Positions 54,617 through 63,263 are shown, counted from the stretch's first letter. The stretch: DNA of 64,000 nucleotides from Acidovorax sp. (GCA_031277855.1 JAITLO010000027.1:1-64000); one strand, 5' to 3'. Made by a program: numbers and translations. Notes: generated by a model from the letters alone, not told the origin.

Positions 54617-55540
54617 TTAATCAAACGCCAGCTCGCCCACCACAGGCTGGCCCACGGTCAAGACCAAGCCTGCCCCCTGGGTAACGATGGCATTCATGCC
54701 AAAGGTGATGGCCCCCTTCATGCGCGCGTCGGCACGGTAGCCGGCCAGTGCCTGGCTGACATGGGTGCTGGATTCGGCCGTGGCCGGGTCGATATCGGGA
54801 ATCGGGCAGCGCGTGCAGGGTTTGACCGGGCGCAGCGTAGCCACGCCCTCCGCCGTGCCAATGTGCAGCTGGGCCAGATAGTCTTCCTCGTGCGCCTCCA
54901 GCCCGGCCAGCACCACATTGGGGCGAAAGCGCAGCAGATCCACATGGGGGCCGCCTGCGGCCTGAACGCGCTCGGCCAACTCCGCGCCCGCAGCCTCGGT
55001 GGTCAGCAGCAGCGGGTAGCCGTCGGCAAAAAACGTGCTGGCATCGTCCTCGCCGGTCCATTTGCGGCTGCAGGGCCGCAGGCCGCTGCGGTCAAAGCGC
55101 ACCAGGCGGCAGGCCGTGCCCAGCAAAGCGCTCAGCCATTGGGCTGCAGCATCGCCCTGGTCCCAGGCGCTCACCCGGTCATCCCACACTTCCACACTGC
55201 AAAGCTGGGCCTGGGCTGGCGGCTGCACCCGCAGCGGCTCGCAATTCGGCGCTGTCAACACCAAGGTCGTTTCGCTGGGCAGCTGCGCCTGCTGCAGTTG
55301 CGGGCGAATCAAGGCCATGCGCGGATGGCTGCGCTGGGTCAAGAAAACACCTTGCGGGTCCACCACCATCCATTCGCGGTCATGGGCCAGGCCGGTGGCG
55401 TCCAGACGCACCGCGTCCACGGCCACGCCGGCACAGGATTTCACAGGGTAGATCCAGAGCTGGCCTATGCGCCCTTGCACAGCGGCTGCGGCATCAATGC
55501 GGTCCCATGCGGGGTGGATGGTGGCGGTGGAGAGGGTCAT
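54617..55540 (-). CDS. MOSC-domain protein, YcbX/mARC-like
   Basis: A 307-residue protein with an N-terminal MOSC beta-barrel (GRIGQLWIYPVKSCAGVAVDAVRLDATGLAHDREWMVVD, residues about 23-60) and a MOSC domain with the molybdenum-cofactor ligand Cys in VKPCTRCPIPDIDP. YcbX uses molybdenum cofactor to reduce N-hydroxylated bases and amines. The start at 55540 (MTLSTATIHPAW) is preferred to 55579. Divergent from the UbiH-like gene, with 85 bases between starts. The usual ferredoxin fusion of E. coli YcbX is absent, so an external electron donor is needed. Confidence 0.85.
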   Translation of the reverse strand: MTLSTATIHPAWDRIDAAAAVQGRIGQLWIYPVKSCAGVAVDAVRLDATGLAHDREWMVVDPQGVFLTQRSHPRMALIRPQLQQAQLPSETTLVLTAPNCEPLRVQPPAQAQLCSVEVWDDRVSAWDQGDAAAQWLSALLGTACRLVRFDRSGLRPCSRKWTGEDDASTFFADGYPLLLTTEAAGAELAERVQAAGGPHVDLLRFRPNVVLAGLEAHEEDYLAQLHIGTAEGVATLRPVKPCTRCPIPDIDPATAESSTHVSQALAGYRADARMKGAITFGMNAIVTQGAGLVLTVGQPVVGELAFD

Positions 55541-55625
55541 GACGGGGGCTTGTTTCGCTATCAACACCGATTGGAACATGGCCCGTACCGCATGCTGCCC
55601 GGGCACGCCTCCTACAATGCGGCCC

Positions 55626-56741
55626 ATGGCGCAAACCTTTGATGTATGTATTCGTGGTGCCGGCATTGTGGGCCGCACCCTGGCTCTGCTTTTGGCCCGC
55701 GAGCGACTGCGCGTGGCCCTGGTCGCAGCCCCGCAAGCCACCGACGCTGAGCGCGATGTGCGTGCCTACGCACTGAACACCGGCTCCAAGCAGCTGCTGG
55801 AATCGCTGCGTGCCTGGCCCGATCCTCTGCACGCCACGGCCCTGCGGCATATGGAAGTTTTTGGCGATGAGGGCGGCTGCGTGCACTTCGATGCCGGCGC
55901 CCAGGCCGTCGATGCACTGGGCTGGATCGTCGATGTGCCCGCCCTGGAAAACCGCTTGAGCGAAGCCGTGCGCTACCAGCCCCTGGTGGAAGTGGTGAGC
56001 AGCCCGGTGGATGCCCCGCTCACAGCCATCTGTGAAGGCCGTGCCAGCAGCACACGCAGCGAGTTCGGCGTGGAGTTTGACACCACGCCCTACCCCCAAC
56101 ATGCCCTGGCCACCCGCCTGACTTGCGAGCGCCCGCACAGCCAGGTGGCGCGCCAGTGGTTCAGCGACGACGGCATTCTGGCCTTTTTGCCACTGGAAGG
56201 CCCCGAGGGCCACAGCGTGGCCGTGGTCTGGTCCACCGCGCCTGCACAGGCCCAGCAATGGAAAGAGGCCGAGCCCGAGGCCTTTGCCAACAAGCTGCAG
56301 GAACTCAGCCACTACGCCCTGGGATCGCTTGCGCTGCAAGGCCCACGCCTGAGCTGGCCGTTGCAGCAAGCCGTGGCCCAACGCTGGTGCGGCCAGCGCC
56401 CCGATGGGAACGGCCACTGGGTGCTGGCAGGTGACGCTGCCCACAATGTCCACCCCCTGGCTGGCCAGGGTTTGAACCTGGGCCTGGCCGATGTGCAAGC
56501 CCTGGCCCGCATTCTGCAAACGCGCGGCTGGCGCAGCACCGGTGATGTGAAGCTGCTGCGCCAGTACGAGCGCGAGCGCAAGGCCGGCCTGGCTCCCATG
56601 GGCCTGGCCATGGACGGGCTGCAGCAGCTGTTCAGCCGCCCCGAGGCACCGCTGCAGGCCCTGCGCAACTGGGGCATGCTGGCCTTTGAACGCAGCGGCC
56701 CGCTCAAGGACTGGATGGCCCGCCAGGCCATGGGCCTGTAG
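55626..56741 (+). CDS. UbiH/UbiF-type FAD-dependent monooxygenase
   Basis: A 371-residue flavoprotein. FAD motif VCIRGAGIVGRTLALLLARE at residues 7-26 and the second motif HWVLAGDAAHNVHPLAGQGLNLGLAD near residue 275, which is characteristic of ubiquinone hydroxylases (UbiH, UbiF, UbiI, VisC). It probably hydroxylates the ubiquinone ring, but which position cannot be told. The middle of the protein is shorter and more divergent than E. coli UbiH. The start at 55626 (MAQTFDVCI) was chosen; an ATG three codons upstream is in frame. dsbC follows 91 bases later. Confidence 0.82.
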   Translation: MAQTFDVCIRGAGIVGRTLALLLARERLRVALVAAPQATDAERDVRAYALNTGSKQLLESLRAWPDPLHATALRHMEVFGDEGGCVHFDAGAQAVDALGWIVDVPALENRLSEAVRYQPLVEVVSSPVDAPLTAICEGRASSTRSEFGVEFDTTPYPQHALATRLTCERPHSQVARQWFSDDGILAFLPLEGPEGHSVAVVWSTAPAQAQQWKEAEPEAFANKLQELSHYALGSLALQGPRLSWPLQQAVAQRWCGQRPDGNGHWVLAGDAAHNVHPLAGQGLNLGLADVQALARILQTRGWRSTGDVKLLRQYERERKAGLAPMGLAMDGLQQLFSRPEAPLQALRNWGMLAFERSGPLKDWMARQAMGL

Positions 56742-56832
56742 GCCCGCTGTGCTGACCCGGTAGCGATCCCGGGAACCTTTGCCCCCGTCCGCCCCCTAAG
56801 TTCCAGTTTTTGCTTTTTTAACGGTTGTATTC

Positions 56833-57546
56833 ATGAAACTGATTTCCTCCGCCCTGCTGGCCGCCGCCGCACTCACTTTCGGCTTTGCTGCGCATGCCCA
56901 GGATGCCAATCTGAAGAAAACCCTGATCGAGCGCATTCCGCAGCTGGAAAAAATCGACGAAATCCGCTCCACCCCCATGCCCGGCCTGTACGAGGTGCGC
57001 GTGGGCACCGATTTGTTCTATTCCGACGCCAAGGGCAACTACCTGATCCAGGGCGAGCTGATCGACACCAAGGCCCGCCGCAATCTGACCGAGGACCGCA
57101 TCACCAAGCTGACCGAGGTGCAGTTCAAGGACCTGCCGCTGCAAGATGCCATCACCATCGTCCACGGCAAGGGCGAGCGCAAGATTGCCGTGTTTGAAGA
57201 CCCGAACTGCGGCTACTGCAAGCGCTTTGAAAAAGACATGCAAAAGGTGGACAACGTCACCGTCTACCTCTTCCTCTACCCCATCCTGAGCCCGGACTCG
57301 GCCGAGAAGTCGCGCAACATCTGGTGCGCCAAGGACAAGGCCGCGGCCTGGCATGACATGATGCTGCGCGACAAGGCCCCGGCCTCCGCCAGCTGCGATG
57401 TCACCGCCCTGCAGCGCAATCTGGCCCTGGGCAAAAAGCACAAGATCACCGGCACCCCCACCTTGATCTTTGAAGACAACAGCCGCGTGCCCGGCGCCAT
57501 TTCCTCCACCGAGGTGGAAAAACACCTGAACGCTGCCAAGCGCTAA
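56833..57546 (+). CDS. dsbC: Thiol:disulfide interchange protein DsbC
   Basis: A 237-residue periplasmic disulfide isomerase. Signal peptide MKLISSALLAAAALTFGFAAHA, a dimerisation domain to about residue 80, then a thioredoxin domain with active site CGYC (Cys126, Cys129) and the cis-Pro loop ITGTPTLIF. Two further Cys (NIWCAKDK and SASCDV) match the structural disulfide. DsbC repairs wrongly paired disulfides and is kept reduced by DsbD. Confidence 0.94.
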   Translation: MKLISSALLAAAALTFGFAAHAQDANLKKTLIERIPQLEKIDEIRSTPMPGLYEVRVGTDLFYSDAKGNYLIQGELIDTKARRNLTEDRITKLTEVQFKDLPLQDAITIVHGKGERKIAVFEDPNCGYCKRFEKDMQKVDNVTVYLFLYPILSPDSAEKSRNIWCAKDKAAAWHDMMLRDKAPASASCDVTALQRNLALGKKHKITGTPTLIFEDNSRVPGAISSTEVEKHLNAAKR

Positions 57547-57639
57547 CACCTCACCGGGGCCTGCCAAAACAGCAGGCCCCTACTCTTTGTGCGGCCTGGC
57601 CGCTGTGGCGGGCCGCAGACCTTGTTGTACGCTGCTGCC

Positions 57640-59562
57640 ATGCCCAAAACCTCCAAGCCTCACACCACCCTCAAGCCCGCTGCAGCTGCACAGACTGCTA
57701 CACAAAGCGGAGCCAGCATCGCAGGCGCCCCACCGGCCCCGCTGCACTACCGCGTGGAAGCACTGGACCTGCACGCGCATTTGTTTGCCGTGCGCCTGCG
57801 CATTGCCGCGCCCCAGGCCGGCCAGCAGCTGTCGCTGCCGGTGTGGATTCCAGGCAGCTATCTGGTGCGCGAGTTCGCCAAAAATCTGCAAGGACTGACG
57901 GCCAAGCAAGGCCGCAAACCCATTGCCGTGCAACAGCTGGACAAACAGCGCTGGCAGCTGGACTGCCAGGCCGACCAGCCGGTGGAGCTGCAGTGGCAAG
58001 TCTGCGCCTATGACAACTCCGTGCGCACGGCCTGGCTGGATACGCAGCGCGGTTTTTTCAACGGCACCAGCCTGCTGCTGCGCGTACACGGCCAGGAACG
58101 TGCGCCGCATGCACTCGAAATCGCCCGCACGCCCGCCACGCAAGACTGGCAGCTGGCCACCGGCCTGGCGGCCCACGCCGTAGACCCCCAGGGCTTTGGT
58201 CATTACCTGGCCGCCGACTACGACGAACTGGTGGACTGCCCGGTGGAAATGGGCCACTTCTGGAGCGGCCATTTCACCGCCTGCGGCGTGCCCCATCGCT
58301 TTGTGGTAGCCGGTACCCCTGCCAGCTTTGACGGCGAACGCCTGCTGCGCGACACCAAGACCATTTGCGAGGAAGAAATCCGCTTCTGGCATGGCAAGGG
58401 CAAAAAACCGCCCCACCGCAGCTATGTCTTCATGCTCAATGCCACCGACGACAACTACGGCGGCCTAGAGCACCGCAACTCCACCGCCTTGATCTGCGGC
58501 CGCCGCGACCTGCCCCAGCGCAGCGACTGGGGCGGTGACAAGGGCAGTGACAAACAATCCGATGGCTACACCCAGCTGCTGGGCCTGATCAGCCACGAGT
58601 ACTTTCACACCTGGAACGTCAAGCGCCTGCGCCCTGCCGAGTTCGCCCGCTACGACTACGACGCAGAGAACTACACCCAACTGCTGTGGTTCTTTGAAGG
58701 CTTTACCAGCTACTACGACGACCTGCTGCTGCGCCGCGCCGGCCTGATCGACAACGCCCAGTACCTGGCCTTGCTGACCAAGACCATCAACCAGGTGCAG
58801 CAAACGCCGGGCCGCCAGGTGCAAAGCGTGGCCCAGTCGAGCTGGGACGCCTGGGTCAAGTACTACCGCCAGGATGAAAACACCGCCAACGCCACCGTCA
58901 GCTACTACACCAAGGGCTCGCTCGTGGCCCTGTGCCTGGACCTGGCGCTGCGCCGCGAGGGCCGCACCACGCTGGACCATGTGATGCGCGGCCTGTGGGC
59001 CCACTGCCATGGCGGCCCCATGAGCGAGGCCGATGTGCTGAGCGTGTTGGAAAGCCTGTCCGGCCGCAGCTGGCAGAACGAGCTGACGCAATGGGTGCAT
59101 GGCACGGCAGATCTGCCCCTGGCCGAGCTGCTGGCCGCCCACGGCGTGGTGCTACAGGCCGACCGCCCCGCCCTGGCCCAGCAACTGGGCCTGCGGGTGC
59201 AGGACGGCCACAGCGTGCAGATCAAGCTGGTACTGCGCGGTGGTGCGGCCGAGCGCGCCGGCTTCATGGCCAATGACGAGTGGCTGGGACTGGAGCGCGA
59301 CAACCAGGCCGGCAGCGAAGGCTGGCGCCTGGGCAAGCTGCAAGACCTGACGCTGTACGCCCGCCCGGGCGAAACCGTGACCGCCCTGGTGGCGCGCGAC
59401 CGCCGCCTGCTGCGTCTGCCGCTACAGCTGCCTGCTGTAGAAAAAACCGCCGCAAAGCGCACCAGCAAAGTGCAGACAGCTCCCAAAAGCGAAGCGCCTG
59501 CCAATGTCAAACTGACGGTGCAGGATGTGGCCGTGGCCGCCTGCTGGCTGGCCGCGCAATAA
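57640..59562 (+). CDS. M61-family metallopeptidase with PDZ domain
   Basis: A 640-residue protein. The N-terminal beta domain (VWIPGSYLVREFAKNLQGL) is followed by a thermolysin-like zinc centre: His319, Glu320 and His323 in ISHEYFHTWNVKRLRP and Glu353 in LWFFEGFTSYYDD. A PDZ domain follows (about residues 510-600, VQIKLVLRGGAAERAGFMANDEW). This is the glycyl-aminopeptidase/M61 arrangement. There is no signal peptide, so it should be cytosolic. The start at 57640 is chosen over 57589 because the preceding residues look non-coding. The stop TAA is directly followed by an end sequence like that of the MITE-like elements. Confidence 0.88.
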   Translation: MPKTSKPHTTLKPAAAAQTATQSGASIAGAPPAPLHYRVEALDLHAHLFAVRLRIAAPQAGQQLSLPVWIPGSYLVREFAKNLQGLTAKQGRKPIAVQQLDKQRWQLDCQADQPVELQWQVCAYDNSVRTAWLDTQRGFFNGTSLLLRVHGQERAPHALEIARTPATQDWQLATGLAAHAVDPQGFGHYLAADYDELVDCPVEMGHFWSGHFTACGVPHRFVVAGTPASFDGERLLRDTKTICEEEIRFWHGKGKKPPHRSYVFMLNATDDNYGGLEHRNSTALICGRRDLPQRSDWGGDKGSDKQSDGYTQLLGLISHEYFHTWNVKRLRPAEFARYDYDAENYTQLLWFFEGFTSYYDDLLLRRAGLIDNAQYLALLTKTINQVQQTPGRQVQSVAQSSWDAWVKYYRQDENTANATVSYYTKGSLVALCLDLALRREGRTTLDHVMRGLWAHCHGGPMSEADVLSVLESLSGRSWQNELTQWVHGTADLPLAELLAAHGVVLQADRPALAQQLGLRVQDGHSVQIKLVLRGGAAERAGFMANDEWLGLERDNQAGSEGWRLGKLQDLTLYARPGETVTALVARDRRLLRLPLQLPAVEKTAAKRTSKVQTAPKSEAPANVKLTVQDVAVAACWLAAQ

Positions 59563-59577
59563 GAGCGTGTTCAAAAG
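59563..59577 (+). repeat. Solitary end resembling the MITE terminal repeat
   Basis: GAGCGTGTTCAAAAG directly follows the TAA stop of the M61 gene. It matches 13 of the first 15 bases of the 18-bp terminal repeat of the elements at 47417 and 61007, in the same orientation relative to the gene. No second end was found in the next 120 bases. Confidence 0.5.
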
Positions 59578-59683
59578 GCACGCGGCCAGGCCCAGGGTCT
59601 GGCCGTAGGTGACAGTACGGACCGGCGGCTTGGGTATAGTTTCCGAGGTTCCCGATCCTAGAAACATATTTACGGAGATAGCC

Positions 59684-60463
59684 TTGGCCTACGAAACCAT
59701 TGAAGTGCGCGTCGAAGCCGACAAAGTCGGTGTCATCACCCTGAACCGACCCAAGCAGCTCAACGCCCTGAACGACCAGCTGATGGACGAGCTGGGTGCA
59801 GCACTGAAGGCCTTTGAGGCGGACGAGAAAATTGGCTGCATGGTCATCACCGGCAGCGAAAAAGCCTTTGCCGCCGGCGCCGACATCAGCGTCATGGCCA
59901 AGTTCAGCTTTGCCGATGCCTACCGCGGCGACTTCATCACCCGCAACTGGGAAACCATTCGCTCCATCCGCAAGCCCGTGATTGCCGCCGTCAGCGGCTT
60001 TGCCCTGGGCGGTGGCTGCGAGTTGGCCATGATGTGCGACTTCATCATCGCCGCCGACAACGCCAAGTTCGGCCAGCCCGAGATCAAGCTGGGCGTGATC
60101 CCCGGCGCCGGCGGCACCCAGCGCCTGCCCCGTGCCATTGGCAAGGCCAAGGCCATGGACATGTGTCTGACGGCCCGCATGATGGACGCCACCGAGGCCG
60201 AGCGCAGCGGCCTGGTCAGCCGTGTGGTGCCTCTGGACAAGCTGATGGACGAGACCCTGGCCGCAGCCATCACCATCAGCGGCTTCTCACAAATCACCGT
60301 CATGGCCGCCAAGGAGGCCGTGAACCGTGCCTACGAAGGCCAGCTGTCCGACGGCCTGATGTTCGAGCGTCGCCTGTTCCACTCCCTGTTCGCCACCCAG
60401 GACCAAAAAGAAGGCATGGACGCCTTTTTGAACAAGCGCGCCGCGAACTTCACGAACCAATAA
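59684..60463 (+). CDS. Enoyl-CoA hydratase
   Basis: A 259-residue crotonase that hydrates trans-2-enoyl-CoA in beta-oxidation. Oxyanion-hole motifs [13 protein letters not shown] and [16 protein letters not shown]; the catalytic Glu pair lies in the latter and in [25 protein letters not shown]. The start is a TTG at 59684 with ACGGAGAT 5 bases before it; the next in-frame ATG would delete the first strand. A possible -10 TATAGT lies at 59635-59640. Other beta-oxidation genes are not nearby. The stop is followed at once by a tRNA promoter. Confidence 0.92.
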   Translation: MAYETIEVRVEADKVGVITLNRPKQLNALNDQLMDELGAALKAFEADEKIGCMVITGSEKAFAAGADISVMAKFSFADAYRGDFITRNWETIRSIRKPVIAAVSGFALGGGCELAMMCDFIIAADNAKFGQPEIKLGVIPGAGGTQRLPRAIGKAKAMDMCLTARMMDATEAERSGLVSRVVPLDKLMDETLAAAITISGFSQITVMAAKEAVNRAYEGQLSDGLMFERRLFHSLFATQDQKEGMDAFLNKRAANFTNQ

Positions 60464-60478
60464 ATTTTGGTATATAAT
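60449..60478 (+). promoter_or_regulatory. Promoter of the first CAT-anticodon tRNA gene
   Basis: A perfect -10 TATAAT (60473-60478) with a weak -35 TTCACG (60449-60454) at 18 bases spacing; it overlaps the last codons of the enoyl-CoA hydratase gene. Transcription would begin close to the tRNA 5' end at 60490. Confidence 0.7.
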
Positions 60479-60489
60479 TTTGGTCTGCC

Positions 60490-60566
60490 GGTCGTATAGC
60501 TCAGTTGGTTAGAGCGCAGCATTCATAATGCTGATGTCGAAGGTTCAAGTCCCTCTACGACCACCA
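60490..60566 (+). tRNA. tRNA-Met (anticodon CAT), copy 1
   Basis: A 77-base cloverleaf with acceptor GGTCGTA/TACGACC, anticodon loop TTCATAA on GCAGCA/TGCTG-type stem, and encoded CCA. The T stem GAAGG/CCCTC has one A-C mismatch. Elongator Met is most likely; a lysidine-modified Ile tRNA also has CAT and cannot be excluded by reading alone. The initiator type is excluded by the fully paired acceptor stem. Confidence 0.9.
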
Positions 60567-60573
60567 GAATCCC

Positions 60574-60607
60574 AAAACCCCGCTAGGTGCAAGCCTTGCG
60601 GGGTTTT
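60574..60607 (+). terminator. Intrinsic terminator after the first CAT tRNA
   Basis: AAAACCCCGC / GCGGGGTTTT, a 10-bp stem with inner AGG/CCT pairing, followed by CTTCTT. Confidence 0.85.
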
Positions 60608-60613
60608 CTTCTT

Positions 60614-60720
60614 CCCCCCTGAGGCGCTACGCGCCTTCCCCCCGCTCTTCGCATCGCTTCGCTCGCGGGCAGGGGGACGACAGCCTGGCTGCGGGCCTGC
60701 GGCCCTTGCTCGCTGTCTCT
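60614..60720 (+). repeat. GC-rich palindromic repeat, second family, copy 3
   Basis: Begins CCCCCCTGAGGCGCTACGCGCC, then TTCCCCCCGCTC, CGCATCGCTTCGCTCGCGGG, CAGGGGGACGACAG and ends GCGGGCCTGCGGCCCTTGC. Same order of parts as copies at 13690-13802 and 50217-50318. It fills most of the gap between the two CAT tRNA genes. Confidence 0.75.
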
Positions 60721-60854
60721 GGCATGGTGCACGCCAGTTGCATGCGCAGCGCTGGAGCACAGAAATGCGGGAGGTAACTTTGCTTGTGCACACCACAAAA
60801 ACCACCGTGCTTTTGGCAGGGGTCTGCATTTTTCCTCTAGAATCGCGCCTTCTT

Positions 60855-60931
60855 GGTCGTATAGCTCAGTTGGTTAGAGCGCAGCATTCATAATGCTGAT
60901 GTCGAAGGTTCAAGTCCCTCTACGACCACCA
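60855..60931 (+). tRNA. tRNA-Met (anticodon CAT), copy 2
   Basis: Identical over all 77 bases to the copy at 60490-60566, including the T-stem A-C mismatch. A possible promoter TTGGCA (60813-60818) and TAGAAT (60838-60843) precedes it, so it is probably transcribed separately. Confidence 0.9.
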
Positions 60932-60937
60932 GAATCC

Positions 60938-60975
60938 AAAAACCGCAGTGCCTGCAAAGACACTGCGGTTTTTTC
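60938..60975 (+). terminator. Intrinsic terminator after the second CAT tRNA
   Basis: AAAAACCGCAGTG / CACTGCGGTTTTT, a perfect 13-bp stem with a 10-base loop and more T after it. Confidence 0.9.
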
Positions 60976-61006
60976 TTGGGCACAGCACCCGGGCAGCCTG
61001 CAGGGC

Positions 61007-61278
61007 TTAGAACGTGTTCAAAGTCTCTACGCAGGCGCGTTGGAGCGCAATCGGGATGAGTTCGAGACGATGGAGCGCAGCTTGCACTCGTGTGCAAGCA
61101 AGCACCAGCGCGAAGAAATCGCCCGATTTCGCTCCAACCCGAAGGGCCAGTGGCTTTGCGGGCGGTCTACTGTGTTGCGAATCCTCGCAATAGCACGGCT
61201 ATTGCTGCGGTATCGCGCCTTGTATCCCATCCCGCAAAGACACTGGCGCGCCGCGAGGAGACTTTGAACACGTTCTTA
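61007..61278. mobile_element. MITE-like element with 18-bp terminal inverted repeats, copy 2
   Basis: A 266-bp core (61010-61275), same length as the copy at 47417-47688 and differing at about 8 bases. Termini GAACGTGTTCAAAGTCTC and its reverse complement, with TTA on each side. One four-base change cluster (CTTCGGGA versus CGAAGGGC) lies just beside the long sub-terminal pairing. The right-hand TTA forms the TAA stop of the AhpD-like gene on the minus strand. Confidence 0.85.
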
Positions 61279-61707
61279 TTGCCGCATGCCAATGGCAAGC
61301 CGGTTGAAGGCGCTCATCAAGGCCACGGCAAAGCTCAGGTCCGAGATTTCCACATCGCTGAAGTACGCCTTCAACGGAGCGAAGTCGGCATCGGGGGCAT
61401 GGGTGTGTGCCACGTCCACCAGCGACTCCGTCCAGGCCAGGGCCGCACGCTCGCGTTCGGAGAACAGGGCGCTGACGCGCCAACCGGCCAGGCTGTCGAT
61501 CTTGGCATCGGCCATGCCGTCTCCGCGCAAAGCCTTGGCATGCATCTCCAGACAAAAAGCACAGCCATTGATTTGCGAGACCCGCAGATACACCAGCTCC
61601 ACCAGCGGCTTGCCCAGGCTGCTGCGCTCCAGCGCCTGTTTGGTGGCGATCAGGCCCTGATAGGCCTGGGCAGAGAGGGTGTTGTAGGGCAGACGAAGCA
61701 TGCTCAT
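61276..61707 (-). CDS. AhpD/carboxymuconolactone decarboxylase-family protein
   Basis: A 143-residue protein. The CxxC redox centre appears in INGCAFCLEMHAKALRGDG, followed by FSERERAALAWTESLVDVAHTH, the usual AhpD-like order. Such proteins are peroxidase-like or act on antioxidant thiols. ATG 61707 has AGGA about 8 bases upstream. Divergent from the MocR regulator at 61833, which may control it. The stop codon belongs to a MITE-like element. Confidence 0.87.
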   Translation of the reverse strand: MSMLRLPYNTLSAQAYQGLIATKQALERSSLGKPLVELVYLRVSQINGCAFCLEMHAKALRGDGMADAKIDSLAGWRVSALFSERERAALAWTESLVDVAHTHAPDADFAPLKAYFSDVEISDLSFAVALMSAFNRLAIGMRQ

Positions 61708-61832
61708 GCCAATGTTCCTATTGCAAGAAAAACCTGCCCGGTGCGCATTCCGCCCAGGCCAGGGCTTGAATGTAGAAAAAACATGGCCCATGGAACAGGT
61801 GCAAAAATCCAAAAAATGAATAGGACATCGGC

Positions 61833-63263
61833 ATGGACCTGCAACAGCTAGCCCCTTTGCGTGCGCAGCAAACCCCTCTTTACCTGCAGCTGCACCACCG
61901 CTTTCGGGATGCCATTGCCAGTGGCAAGCTGCGCCCCGGCGACCGGGTGCCATCGGTGCGCAGCCTGGCCAGCGCGCTGCAACTGGCACGCGGCACCGTG
62001 GAACTGGCCTACCAACTACTGGTCAGCGAGGGCTATTTGCAGCCACGCGGGCCCGCCGGCACTTTTGTCACCCCCAGGTTGGCGTCGCTGACGGCCTCCG
62101 CCTCCCGGCCCACGCCACAGCCCGTACCCCAGGCCCAGATGCACAGCCCCATCGTGCCCGGCCAGGTGCTGCCTTTTCAGCTGGGCCTGCCAGCGCTCGA
62201 TGCCTTCCCGCGCAAGACCTGGGCGCGACTGCTGGCCCGCCATGCACGCGGCATGGACCTGGCCGGCATGGTCTACCCCGACCCTGCGGGCCACGCCGGT
62301 CTGCGCCAGGCCATTGCCAGTTATCTGGGCATTGCGCGCGGCATCGTCTGTGCACCGGAGCAGGTCTTTGTCACCGCAGGCTATTACGGGGCGCTGGAGC
62401 TGGTCTGCCGCACACTGCTGCAGCCCGGCGATTGCGGCTGGTTCGAGGAGCCCGGCTACCGTTTTGCCCGGCAGTTCTTGCTGCGTGCCGGCATGCAGCT
62501 GGCCCCCGTGCCCGTGGACGCGGAAGGCCTCCACGTGGCCCAGGGTCTGCAGCAGGCGCCCCAGGCCCGCTTTGCCGTGGTCACGCCCTCGCACCAAAGC
62601 CCCATGGGCATGGCGCTATCGTTGCCGCGCAGGCTGGAGTTGCTGGAATGGGCCCGGCAACGCCAGGCCTGGATCGTGGAAGACGATTACGACAGCGAGT
62701 TCCGCTACCACGGCCGCCCGCTGCCCGCCTTGCAAAGCCTGGACCGCCATGGCCGCGTGCTCTACAGCGGCAGCTTCAGCAAAGTACTGTTCCCCGGCCT
62801 GCGCCTGGGCTATCTGGTGGTGCCCCACACATTGATCGCGCGCTTTCGCGAAGTGGCCCAGCACCTGCCCAGTGCCGGCGCCCTGCTGCTGCAGGCCACG
62901 GTGGCCGACTTTATGGAGCAAGGCCATTTCGCACGCCATCTGCGTAAGATGCGCAGCCTCTATGCACAGCGGCGCAGCTATCTGAGCCATGCCCTGGCAC
63001 AGCAGTCTGGCCTGCAACAGCAACTCCAGCTGCACCTGCAACCACAGGCCGGAGGCATTCAGCTACTGGCCCGGCTAGAGCCAGGTGTGGATGACCAGGC
63101 CTGCGCCGCTGCGGCCCAGACCCAAGGCCTGGCCGTGCAAGCCCTGTCGGACTGGTGTCAGTGCCCGCCTGCACAGGGCGGCCTGCTGATGGGCTTCACC
63201 AATATGCCCACCCCGCAGGTGGCGCAAGAGCAAGTCCAGCGCCTGTACCGAGCCCTGCAATGA
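61833..63263 (+). CDS. MocR/PdxR-family transcriptional regulator
   Basis: A 476-residue fusion of a GntR-type winged helix (residues 15-80, PLYLQLHHRFRDAIASGKLRPGDRVPSVRSLA) and a class I aminotransferase-like domain. The PLP Lys is K317 in SGSFSKVLFPGLRLGYL, preceded by WIVEDDYDSEFRYHGRPLP. Such proteins sense PLP and an amino compound; known roles include PLP synthesis and taurine or GABA use. Start ATG 61833. The likely target is the divergent AhpD-like gene, with 125 bases between starts, as is frequent for this pairing. Confidence 0.9.
   Translation: MDLQQLAPLRAQQTPLYLQLHHRFRDAIASGKLRPGDRVPSVRSLASALQLARGTVELAYQLLVSEGYLQPRGPAGTFVTPRLASLTASASRPTPQPVPQAQMHSPIVPGQVLPFQLGLPALDAFPRKTWARLLARHARGMDLAGMVYPDPAGHAGLRQAIASYLGIARGIVCAPEQVFVTAGYYGALELVCRTLLQPGDCGWFEEPGYRFARQFLLRAGMQLAPVPVDAEGLHVAQGLQQAPQARFAVVTPSHQSPMGMALSLPRRLELLEWARQRQAWIVEDDYDSEFRYHGRPLPALQSLDRHGRVLYSGSFSKVLFPGLRLGYLVVPHTLIARFREVAQHLPSAGALLLQATVADFMEQGHFARHLRKMRSLYAQRRSYLSHALAQQSGLQQQLQLHLQPQAGGIQLLARLEPGVDDQACAAAAQTQGLAVQALSDWCQCPPAQGGLLMGFTNMPTPQVAQEQVQRLYRALQ

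Noticed and set aside
59584-59604. Hairpin GGCCAG/CTGGCC as terminator of the M61 gene
   Set aside because: Only 6 bp and no T run follows; it cannot be told from chance in GC-rich DNA.
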